A stretch of DNA of 52,507 bases from Anaerolineales bacterium. Its GTDB lineage: Bacteria; Chloroflexota; Anaerolineae; Anaerolineales; UBA6663. Below the pieces are notes generated by a model. The model did not search any database. It was not told the origin of the DNA and worked only from the letters and a program-made list of their open reading frames with translations. Position numbers and translations under genes: made by a program. Numbering within the stretch: the stretch's first letter is position 1; the number at the start of each line of letters is the position of its first letter. Positions 20,401 to 26,992 of this stretch are shown here, piece after piece. Location: NCBI GenBank assembly GCA_020850595.1, contig JADZEK010000032.1, forward strand, positions 1-52,507, written 5' to 3'.

Positions 20401-20830
20401 TGGATGTGCCCGACCCAAGCCCCACCAGCCGGAAGCCCTTGAGCGTGACGTCATCTACGGAGACGTAGATCGCCGACGCCGGCGAGCCGAAGCCGCCCGG
20501 CGTGACCGCGTTGATGGTCACGTTGGCCGGGGTGGCCACATCGCCGATCAGGCTGACCGAGCGATAGACGTTCAGGTTCTCGTTGTAGGTGCCGGCGTTG
20601 ATGTTAATCGTGTCGCCGTCCGCCGCAGCGTCAATGGCGGCCTGGATGGTCTGACACTGGCGCGTGGGGCTGACGCAGTTGGCCGGGCTGTAGCCTGGGT
20701 CAACCGTCCAGATATCGCCGGCCGCCCAAACGCTTTTCGCGCCAGGGGCCAGCCCCAGCGCCAGCAGACTCATCATAACCACAGTTGTTGCCCGGCGCAC
20801 ATACAGTTGCAGGTATTGCGATTTGGTCAT
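17480..20830 (-). CDS. Secreted beta-helix protein with cohesin-like and dockerin modules
   Basis: 1116 residues from the ATG at 20830; the frame is open to 20920. After a signal peptide (ATTVVMMSLLALGLAPGAKSVWA) come long right-handed beta-helix regions of the pectin-lyase-like type: CQTIQAAIDAAADGDTINI, AGTYNENLNVY, then a second (AINAAIAGDTVYVNAGTFNE) and a third (QAAIDDAPSGTTIVLPAGTY). A cohesin-like module (AAENVTGLDFDLEFDETKL to GSVTIL) follows. The last ~60 residues are a type I dockerin with two calcium loops, GDANDDDAINIGDASIIG and GDINADGTVNLLDLVLMGG. A protein with both partner modules could bind the neighbours or itself. No catalytic residues of a polysaccharide lyase can be pointed to. 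Confidence 0.88.
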   Translation of the reverse strand: MTKSQYLQLYVRRATTVVMMSLLALGLAPGAKSVWAAGDIWTVDPGYSPANCVSPTRQCQTIQAAIDAAADGDTININAGTYNENLNVYRSVSLIGDVATPANVTINAVTPGGFGSPASAIYVSVDDVTLKGFRLVGLGSGTSSTPRNGVRGYDGDGVTIEDVEIYQFSRAAIEFHTYFNLSLTDVNLHDNGGNGLVLRLVDGATVTNITTANNVWGGVRVQSGDAGTGQTDVDNVVFAGTNSFGESGQKNGGLFTEQDPVGVPISVGYDSSYNVQIQPGDFAYRLLGPQDDSSPRARFYQTQSQALTAAATPADHFAAATSYVQDIATGDFYVGPGLVIQTAINAAIAGDTVYVNAGTFNEDLTVNKAILLQGAGYTQTTLSGVSGNGLGSTIAIQISGVTVDGFKITREGNALATWDDTNRNSAGLSIQGLAITGAVVRNNWFDGNRTAIDLNNTTGHWIHHNIIENNRTGIIQRNAVTSTTIEYNSISDNWTLGLVWLDATPGGADPDEDATGSLVRYNKIAGNWYRQVDVRSADFNGLDFENNWWGAGVPETTNVNSSEPGNAALIPVAYGGSSVPPTPYPEIGGVNVAEIDYSRWCLNEDCTAFAESGDDPGEVLVLSGATAADVQAAIDDAPSGTTIVLPAGTYTPVGGFVFSTPGVKLVLSAGVVIMPSSPCFTISVSDTTISGPGLCLPSGSDNGVDINGPISNIVVQGLEISGASGGVDGIHLTGSVTNLRLLDNYIHGMSGDGLEYASGSSVSGVHEVQGNLFQSNTGFGINVANGGSYNAEYNSWGHIAGAASGDGVSGTVDTDPWTHAALSAVSSGSPQADEVGEGAGITYTIQLAAENVTGLDFDLEFDETKLQVTSIITNANFTQAGLCAVSSVSSANSSGIISFCGSNTSEVDGAAVTVVQVVFQGLASGVSPLDFDATDDQFGMSPGYGSSNNIYAAALTDGSVTILDATSATGRIDLQGRANDSGAVLTFAVGNTQGYGPYPFSTSDAWGAISAAGVVQDTYNITVSMARYLDVTLASGKSKVVGATPATLADLVLFGGDANDDDAINIGDASIIGAQYGTVGSNGDINADGTVNLLDLVLMGGNFDKTSAMAYSSWTP

Positions 20831-20930
20831 ATGGACCCCCGAGTGGTCTAAGGCCGGCGAGAGGGCACTACCCTCCGCGGCCATGCGGACTCTGCCCAGA
20901 TTACAGGCGACCAAAAACACACCTTATGCG

Positions 20931-21086
20931 GCCCAATTGGGCGTTAGACTATCAACTTACTCAGGGTCGTGGATGAGTAATGGCAACCCACCACGGCTGC
21001 CGTGTCCCCAATTTACCCCGTCACTATCATAGGAGTTAAGTCCTATGGTGGGAATAGACATTTGTCATTTCTGGGATGGCAAATGT
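20931..21086. promoter_or_regulatory. Cluster of palindromes upstream of the beta-helix gene
   Basis: The 385-base gap 20831-21215 holds no gene but four inverted repeats: GCCCAATTGGGC (20931-20942, perfect); TTACTC/GAGTAA (20957-20962 and 20975-20980); CATAGGA/TCCTATG (20 bases at 21028-21047, perfect arms); and ACATTTGTCAT/ATGGCAAATGT (21058-21086, one mismatch). They lie where operators for the surface operon would be expected. I cannot place a convincing -10. Confidence 0.45.
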
Positions 21087-21215
21087 TCATGACCTTCGCT
21101 CAGCACCGCGGGCCGGCGTCCCGCAGCCCGCCTTTTCGCGCGTGTTCGCCCGCAATTCTGAGCATGCATGGCGAAGCCCCCTGCGGCCTCGCCCCTCGCC
21201 CAGCAGGTTTTGGGC

Positions 21216-22376
21216 TTAGCGCCCCAGTCCGGCCTTCAGCCCGGCCACCAGCGCGTCGGCGTCGGCCTCGGTGTTGTAGCCCTGAATGGAGATGCGAATG
21301 ACGTTGTGCTCACCGAAGCGGTGGAGCGGGGCCTCGATCTTGTGCTCTCCCCACAGCTTCTGGCGCAGTTCATTCAGGTCTACCTCGGGCAGCGGCAGCG
21401 TCGCCATCTGCGAATACCAGTGGTCGGCCTGGTCGTCCGGGTACAGCGGCGGCAGTTCGGTCAACGCCTGCACCCGCGCCCGGAGGTCGCGCAGCAGGGC
21501 GTGACAGTCAGCCCGCACCGTGTCCCAGTCGTGCTCGCGCTGGAACTGAATGGCAGCGCGCGTGGCGATGAAGGGGGCCATGTCACGCGTGCCCTGCCAC
21601 TCGTGATAGTCAATCAGGTTATGCTCGCCGGGTTCGGCGTCGGGCAGGTAGCCCCAACTGACCACCAGCGGCATCAGCCACTTATGGTGCTCGCGGCGGG
21701 CATACAAGAACGCTGAGCCTTTGGGCGCGCAGAGCCACTTGTGGCACGCGCCGATGTACAGGTCGGGGTCGAGCGCGGCCAGGTCGAGCGCGATCTGGCT
21801 GGGGGCGTGGGCGCCGTCAATGATCGTGAAGATGCCGGCGGCCCGCGCGCGGCGGATCACCTCCGCCACCGGGAAGATCACGGCCGAGGCGCTGGTAATG
21901 TGGTCAATGAAGATGACTTTGGTGGCCGGGGTCACGCCTTCCAGAAAGCGCTCAACCCAGGCGGCGGGCGTGGTGAAGGGCAGCGGCATCGCCCGGCGCG
22001 TGTAAGTGAAGCGGGCGCTTTTTTGCAGGAACAGGAAGGTGCGCTCCATCGCGCCGTAGGCGTGGTCGGTGCTGAGCACCTCGTCACCGGGGCCAAGCTT
22101 GAGGCTGCGCGCCACCATGTTGCAGGCCGTGGTGGGGTTGGCGAAGAAGACCAGATCGTCGCCGCTTGCGTTCAGCAGCTTGCCCAGCGCGGCGCGGCTC
22201 TCGGCCATCAGCGGCCCGCTGCGCGCGCCGAAAAACTGCACCGGCTCGCGCTCCAGTTCGCGCTGCCAGTGCTGGTAGTCGGCGAACACCGGCGCCGGGC
22301 AAGCGCCGAAGGAGCCATGGTTAAGATAGACGACCCCTGGGTCCAGCAAAAACAGGGACTTCAGCTCACGCGACAT
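21216..22376 (-). CDS. Class V aminotransferase-fold protein, isopenicillin-N epimerase-like
   Basis: 386 residues. The ATG at 22376 follows AAGGAGG closely. It is a PLP enzyme of the class V group: GVVYLNHGSFGACPAPV at the N-terminus, FFANPTTACNMVARS for cofactor phosphate binding, IIDGAHAPSQ with Asp187 and His190, and GACHKWLCAPKGSAFL with Lys213 as the Schiff-base lysine. This combination is that of the isopenicillin-N epimerase-like/cysteine desulfurase-like subgroup. The substrate cannot be told; nothing nearby suggests beta-lactam synthesis. It is separated from the sortase operon by a terminator and reads toward the surface-protein genes. Confidence 0.88.
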   Translation of the reverse strand: MSRELKSLFLLDPGVVYLNHGSFGACPAPVFADYQHWQRELEREPVQFFGARSGPLMAESRAALGKLLNASGDDLVFFANPTTACNMVARSLKLGPGDEVLSTDHAYGAMERTFLFLQKSARFTYTRRAMPLPFTTPAAWVERFLEGVTPATKVIFIDHITSASAVIFPVAEVIRRARAAGIFTIIDGAHAPSQIALDLAALDPDLYIGACHKWLCAPKGSAFLYARREHHKWLMPLVVSWGYLPDAEPGEHNLIDYHEWQGTRDMAPFIATRAAIQFQREHDWDTVRADCHALLRDLRARVQALTELPPLYPDDQADHWYSQMATLPLPEVDLNELRQKLWGEHKIEAPLHRFGEHNVIRISIQGYNTEADADALVAGLKAGLGR

Positions 22377-22410
22377 AGGCCTCCTTACCCGCCGGCGGCG
22401 GGGCTGGGTT

Positions 22411-22457
22411 AAACGAAGCGCCGCCGGACGCGCCCGGTCGGGCCGGTCCAGCGGCGC
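22411..22457 (-). terminator. Terminator after the small membrane protein gene
   Basis: GCGCCGCCGGAC (22418-22429) pairs with GTCCAGCGGCGC (22446-22457) with one wobble pair. Read on the minus strand the stem is followed by TTCGTTT, the same ending as the terminator at 13676-13716. Confidence 0.7.
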
Positions 22458-22473
22458 AGCGGGGGCAGAACGG

Positions 22474-22719
22474 CTAGCGCAGGACGAACGACAACGCCAC
22501 CAGCACCACAATCAGGCTGCCGGCCAAGATCAGAATACGGCGCAGGTCTTGGCGCACATAGGTGTAGTCAAACTCTACGCGGCGCGGCTCGGCCGCGGTG
22601 GGCATGGGCCGCGCGGCCGCGGCCTCCGTGCCGCCGCCCTTGGCCTCGGCGGCGGCCAGCAGGCCCGCGGCCGCCAGGTTGGGCGTGCGCAGCTTCTTGG
22701 GTTTCTTCTTGTTGCTCAT
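22474..22719 (-). CDS. Small single-pass membrane protein, unknown
   Basis: 81 residues. A basic N-terminus (MSNKKKPKKLRTPN), an Ala/Gly-rich stretch, the conserved-looking EFDYTYVRQDLRRI, and one C-terminal membrane helix (ILILAGSLIVVLVALSFVL) ending in Arg. It follows the sortase by 60 bases and shares its terminator, so the two are probably co-transcribed. I do not recognise a named family. Confidence 0.75.
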   Translation of the reverse strand: MSNKKKPKKLRTPNLAAAGLLAAAEAKGGGTEAAAARPMPTAAEPRRVEFDYTYVRQDLRRILILAGSLIVVLVALSFVLR

Positions 22720-22779
22720 CCGTTACTCCGTTGCAGGCTCACACCGCCGCCGCTGTTCCCGCCCAGGCGGGCGGCCCCG

Positions 22780-23667
22780 CTACTGCGTCTTCAGGTCCGC
22801 GGCGACCACAATCCGCTTGTTATCAACCAGGTAAGGATAACACGAAATCAGCGTGACGGAAGGGTGCGCGGTCGGGTCTAACACGCTGACCTGGGTGGGC
22901 GGCACGACCTGGCTGCCGGTCACTACGTAGGTGAAAATCTGGCTAGCAGTATAAATCTGCAACTCGTCGCCCGGAGCAAGCTCATCCAGCCGCCGGAAGA
23001 TCTCGCCGAAGATGTCGTTGTGCGCCGAAAGCACCAGGTTGCCGTTCTGCCCCGGGTCGGGCGTGCCAATGTGCTGGCCCACGCCTTTCTTGAGCTGATC
23101 CCAGCCGTCGCCTTGCACAATCAGCGCGTCTACGTTGATGGCGGGGATGACCAGGCGCAGCGCCTGGCTCGGCCCTTGGGTGGGGATGACCGGCGCAGGC
23201 AGGGCCTGCACGAGCGGGCGCAGGCTGTCGGGGATTTCGGCGTCGTTGGGCTGCCCACCTTCGGCTGAGGTCGGTGGTGTGTGCCCGGACGGCAGCACCA
23301 GCGCCGTCACAATCGGCGTGGGCGTGAAGGTCGCCACTGCGTTGGCGGCCGACTGCGCCGCCTCGCGGTTGAGTTGGCTGAGGATGTTGCTGCCGTTGTA
23401 GAGCACAACCACCAGCCCCAGCACCGCCCCCACTTCGATCACCAGCAAGAACAAGTCGAAGGCGCGGCGCGCCAGGCTGCGCGGCGCGCGGCGGCGGGCC
23501 TCGTCGGTGATCGCCGGTTCGGGCGTCGCCCCCACCGGCAGGTGTACGGCCCGGCCCGTCGCGCGGTAGCGCGCCAGCCGCGCTTCGCGGGCGATGCGTT
23601 TTTTCTCCGACAGCACCCGTTGGAGTTCGGCAATGGAGAGATCGTCAACCGAGCGGCGGTCTTTCAT
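22780..23667 (-). CDS. Sortase, class D/E-like, membrane-anchored
   Basis: 295 residues. Sortases cut a C-terminal sorting signal and join the protein to an envelope amine. A cytoplasmic basic region is followed by a membrane helix (about 70-90, LFLLVIEVGAVLGLVVVLY), a Thr/Pro-rich linker and the catalytic domain. His216 is in LVLSAHNDIFGEIF, Cys276 in VTLISCYPYL and Arg285 in DNKRIVV: the full His/Cys/Arg set. The start has no Shine-Dalgarno site but TAGAAT at 23676-23681 lies 8 bases before the ATG, so it is probably leaderless. The likely clients are the surface proteins nearby, though none shows a classic LPxTG motif. Class assignment is tentative. Confidence 0.92.
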   Translation of the reverse strand: MKDRRSVDDLSIAELQRVLSEKKRIAREARLARYRATGRAVHLPVGATPEPAITDEARRRAPRSLARRAFDLFLLVIEVGAVLGLVVVLYNGSNILSQLNREAAQSAANAVATFTPTPIVTALVLPSGHTPPTSAEGGQPNDAEIPDSLRPLVQALPAPVIPTQGPSQALRLVIPAINVDALIVQGDGWDQLKKGVGQHIGTPDPGQNGNLVLSAHNDIFGEIFRRLDELAPGDELQIYTASQIFTYVVTGSQVVPPTQVSVLDPTAHPSVTLISCYPYLVDNKRIVVAADLKTQ

Positions 23668-23675
23668 GGCTGGTC

Positions 23676-23681
23676 ATTCTA
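23676..23681 (-). promoter_or_regulatory. -10 box (TAGAAT) for leaderless sortase start
   Basis: On the minus strand TAGAAT ends 8 bases before the ATG at 23667. No ribosome-binding site lies between. Confidence 0.5.
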
Positions 23682-23862
23682 TCCGCTGAGGGCCAAGCGT
23701 TGCAAGTGCCGCGCCAGCCGCCCGGCCAAAACTGCCGCTTGCCAAGGTCGCCGTTTCTCCGCACACTAATGCCATGGACACCAACCCGCACCGCCGGCCC
23801 CCGGCTGCCCCAGCCGGCATGATCAATGCGACAGTCGCATCGCATCAGGAGTATCAGAGCAC

Positions 23863-24705
23863 ATGACGACCATCGGCCTGCTCCACCCCGGCGCTATGGG
23901 CACGGCCGTCGGCGCCGCCCTGCGCGGGCAACGCCACCACGTTCGGTGGGCCTCCGCCGGGCGCGGCCCCGCCACGGCCGCCCGCGCCCAAGCGCACGGC
24001 CTCGAAGACGCCGGCGGCCTACCGGCCCTGTGCGCCTCGGCCGAGGTCATCCTGAGCATCTGCCCGCCGCACGCCGCCGAAGCCGTGGCCCAGGCCGTGG
24101 CGGCGTGCGGCTTCCGCGGCATCTACGTGGACGCCAACGCCATCGCGCCTGACAAGGCCCGCCGCCTCGCCGCCGGGGTGACAGCCGCCGGCGGCGCGTT
24201 CGTGGACGGCGGTCTCCTCGGCGGGCCGCCCTGGCAGCCGGGAACAACCCTGGCCCTGTCCGGCCCGCGCGCGGACGAGATCGCGGCGCTGTTCGCCGGC
24301 ACACCGCTGGCGACCGAATACCTCGGGCCGGAAGTTGGCTCGGCCTCCGCCCTCAAAATGTGCTATGCCGCTTATTCCAAAGGGATGACCGCTCTGCTCG
24401 TCGCCGCGCTCGCGGCTGCCGACCAACTCGGCGTGCGCGCGGCCTTGCTGCGGCAGTGGGAGGCCGACGGCGGCCCGGCGGCCCAGGCCCCCCAGCGCGC
24501 CCGCAGCGTCACCACCAAGGCCTGGCGCTTCGCCGGCGAGATGGACGAAATCGCCGCCACGTTCGGCGCTGCGGGCCTGCCCAGCGGGTTCCACGCGGCG
24601 GCCGGCGAGATCTACCAGCGGCTGGCGGGCTTCAAGGAGGCTGCCGAGCCTCCCGCGCTGGAGGCGGTGCTCGCCGCCCTGACGGGCCGCGCCGCCGATG
24701 CCTGA
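23863..24705 (+). CDS. NAD(P)-binding dehydrogenase-like protein with DUF1932 domain
   Basis: 280 residues. The N-terminus IGLLHPGAMGTAVGAALRG is a dinucleotide-binding motif of the 6-phosphogluconate/3-hydroxyisobutyrate dehydrogenase group, followed by VILSICPPHAAEAVA and YVDANAIAPDKA. The C-terminal half, from SASALKMCYAAYSKGMTALL, matches DUF1932, which takes the place of the usual all-alpha substrate domain. An AGGAG site precedes the ATG. Substrate unknown. The stop overlaps the next start by 8 bases, so the two genes are coupled. Confidence 0.85.
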   Translation: MTTIGLLHPGAMGTAVGAALRGQRHHVRWASAGRGPATAARAQAHGLEDAGGLPALCASAEVILSICPPHAAEAVAQAVAACGFRGIYVDANAIAPDKARRLAAGVTAAGGAFVDGGLLGGPPWQPGTTLALSGPRADEIAALFAGTPLATEYLGPEVGSASALKMCYAAYSKGMTALLVAALAAADQLGVRAALLRQWEADGGPAAQAPQRARSVTTKAWRFAGEMDEIAATFGAAGLPSGFHAAAGEIYQRLAGFKEAAEPPALEAVLAALTGRAADA

Positions 24706-25459
24706 TACCAGCGCGCTGGCTCAGTTGCGCCACCAACCCGAGCGCCAGGCAGTCGGCGCGCTCGACCACTACGTCAAGTCGAACCTGGACGGCTCGTACC
24801 CCGCCCGCGTGGCCGTTTACCGCGCCGGCCCGAGCGAGGTGGAAGTTCTCAAGCTGGAGGCGCATGGCGCCGACGCCGCGTATGTGACGGCCCGCCTGGA
24901 TTGGCGCGTCTTCTCGGCCACCCGGGCCGAGTCGTGGGTGCTCACACCCGACAGCCGCCGCCGCCCGATGGCCGGGATGGAACTCGACGTTGACACCCAC
25001 CAGATGCGCGCGGCCTGGAACCAGCGCCACGACACGCTGGTCATCCCGCGCTATCCCATCCACATCTTCAACTTCGATTTGATCAGCCTGAATATGATCT
25101 TACCGCACTGGCTGGAGCCGGAGGGCGCCCTGACGTTCGGCGTCGTCCAACCGGACTTCGCCCCCAACCCGCCCGCCCTGGTCCGCTACGAAGGGACCGC
25201 CACCCTGCGCTACCTGGGCCGCGAAACGCGCTACGGCCAGGCCTGCCGCGCCTATACGCTCGGCGGCGAGGGGCTAGGCGGGCAGACCGGGCGGGCCTGG
25301 GTCAACCTGGCGGAGGGCTATTTTCAGGATGTGGAACTGCCCGTGCCCGACAACCCCGATTGGAACAGCTTTAAGTTTCAGTGGGCGGGGCGCGAGCACC
25401 GCGACCCGGCAGGCTGGCAGGCTTATATCGCCGAGGCGGTGCAGCGCTTGCGGGCCTAG
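24698..25459 (+). CDS. Conserved-looking protein of unknown function
   Basis: 253 residues, start overlapping the previous gene by 8 bases. No signal peptide and no membrane helix. Likely beta-rich throughout: SEVEVLKLEAHGADAAYVTARLDW, then HIFNFDLISLNMILPHWLEPEG, ATLRYLGRETRYGQACRAYTLGG and GRAWVNLAEGYFQDVELPVPDNP. The pattern of paired beta strands suggests a binding or barrel-like fold, but I do not recognise a family. Coupling to the DUF1932 gene suggests a shared pathway. It converges on the glycosyltransferase gene, with 3 bases between their ends. Confidence 0.75.
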   Translation: MPDTSALAQLRHQPERQAVGALDHYVKSNLDGSYPARVAVYRAGPSEVEVLKLEAHGADAAYVTARLDWRVFSATRAESWVLTPDSRRRPMAGMELDVDTHQMRAAWNQRHDTLVIPRYPIHIFNFDLISLNMILPHWLEPEGALTFGVVQPDFAPNPPALVRYEGTATLRYLGRETRYGQACRAYTLGGEGLGGQTGRAWVNLAEGYFQDVELPVPDNPDWNSFKFQWAGREHRDPAGWQAYIAEAVQRLRA

Positions 25460-25462
25460 CCG

Positions 25463-26992
25463 TTAGCGCACCGGGCAGCCGTCTACCAGCATCACCTGGA
25501 ACGGCCCAAACGCAGCCGCCGCCCCCGGCACGGGCGCGCACCCGGCCGTTAGCTGCGCCGCCAACTCGTCGCTCGAGCCTTGCTCCCAAGCCACCCAGCG
25601 CCGCGGGTAAGCGCTAATCTCCGCCAGCGGGTGCGGGCGCGGCAGGTCGCGCCAGTCGCGCAGTTGCACGCTGAGCGTGTCGGCAAAAAATACACCGCGA
25701 TCAGTCCGCTGCGGCTTGGTAAAGTATGCCGGCGCGTCGGGCGCATAAAAGCTGAGGGCGGCGTCAACCGAATAGTGTAGGCTGACGACGGCCGCGCCTG
25801 CCGGGCCGTGGTCGCGCACGAAGCGCGCCACCTCGCCCTCGGGGCTTTTGCTCTGCTCCCAGTAGCGGAGCAGGCCTGCCGCGCTGGCGGCCGCCAGCCC
25901 CGTCAGCAGCGCCAGGCCCGCCGCTGCCGCCAGCCACTCGGCCGCGCGCAGCCCACCCAGCCAAGCGCCGGCTTGCCGCAGCCACGCCGCGCTCTGCTCT
26001 AGCCCGGCGGCGGCTGTCACCAGCGCGGCGGGCAGCAGCACCAGGAACTGGCGGGCATCATAGGCGTGCAGGTTCACACCGAACAGGGGGCTGACGACCA
26101 GAAAGAACGCGCCCAACGGTAACAGCCACTGGGCGGGCGCATACAGCGCCCAGGGGTCTGCGGCGCGGCGGGCAAGCTGCCAGACGCCCAGCCCCCCCAC
26201 CAGCGCCAGCCCGCCTGCCAGCCAGGCGTGCGCCCAGAGCGGGCCATAGCGCGCCAGGTCGCCGCCGGTCAGCGCCTGCGCCGTGGACCACAGGCGCAGC
26301 GGCTCGCCTACGAAAGCCCGGGCCGACACCGGCAGCGTGACCGCGGCCCACGGGGCAATGACAGCCACGACCAGGGCCACGACTACCAGCGCCCGCCACG
26401 CGCCGGGCTGCCGCCGCGCCAGGGCCAGCGCAAACACGGCCTGCACGCCGGCGACCATGAGATAGGCGTAGTCGAGCAGCAGGCCCGCCGCCGTCACCGC
26501 CGCCCACCAGCGCCAGCGCGCGGGCGGGCGCAGCCGGTCGGTCAGCAGCAGCCAGGCGCTCAGCGCGGCTAGGACCATGGCGCTGGCGTAAGCGCGCGCT
26601 TCTTGGCTGTAATAGAGATGCGCGGGTGAGAGGAGCAGCATGAGCGCCGCCAGCGCCGCCGCCCCCACGCCCGCCCAGCGCCGCGCCAGGCTGTACACCA
26701 GCGGCACCGTCGCCGCGCCGGCCAGCGCCGCGATCCAGCGGTAGGCCCATTCGCTGCGCGCGGCGGCCAGGCCCGAGCCAAGCCACAGCAGCACATAGTT
26801 GAGCGGCGGGTGCGGGTCGGCCAGGCTGTTGGCCAGCACCGCGCCCAGGCCCAGCCGTCCGAGTTGCACGCCGTACAGTTCATCGAGCCAGAGTGGATTG
26901 GCCGGCAGGCGATAGAGCCGCAGCGCCAACGCCCCAGCAAACAGCACCCAGGGCAGCCAGCGGCCCCAGTGGTCAGCGCGGGCCGGGGTCAT
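25463..26992 (-). CDS. GT39-type membrane glycosyltransferase, copy A
   Basis: 509 residues from the ATG at 26992, which overlaps the upstream stop as ATGA. It has about a dozen hydrophobic helices. The first loop after helix 1 reads NPLWLDELYGVQ, the acidic motif of ArnT/PMT-like GT-C enzymes that take sugar from a polyprenyl phosphate; LADPHPPLNYVLLWL follows as in those proteins. It is about 40% similar by eye to the upstream gene across the N-terminal third. Donor and acceptor are unknown; glycosylation of envelope protein or polysaccharide is the usual role. Confidence 0.85.
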   Translation of the reverse strand: MTPARADHWGRWLPWVLFAGALALRLYRLPANPLWLDELYGVQLGRLGLGAVLANSLADPHPPLNYVLLWLGSGLAAARSEWAYRWIAALAGAATVPLVYSLARRWAGVGAAALAALMLLLSPAHLYYSQEARAYASAMVLAALSAWLLLTDRLRPPARWRWWAAVTAAGLLLDYAYLMVAGVQAVFALALARRQPGAWRALVVVALVVAVIAPWAAVTLPVSARAFVGEPLRLWSTAQALTGGDLARYGPLWAHAWLAGGLALVGGLGVWQLARRAADPWALYAPAQWLLPLGAFFLVVSPLFGVNLHAYDARQFLVLLPAALVTAAAGLEQSAAWLRQAGAWLGGLRAAEWLAAAAGLALLTGLAAASAAGLLRYWEQSKSPEGEVARFVRDHGPAGAAVVSLHYSVDAALSFYAPDAPAYFTKPQRTDRGVFFADTLSVQLRDWRDLPRPHPLAEISAYPRRWVAWEQGSSDELAAQLTAGCAPVPGAAAAFGPFQVMLVDGCPVR

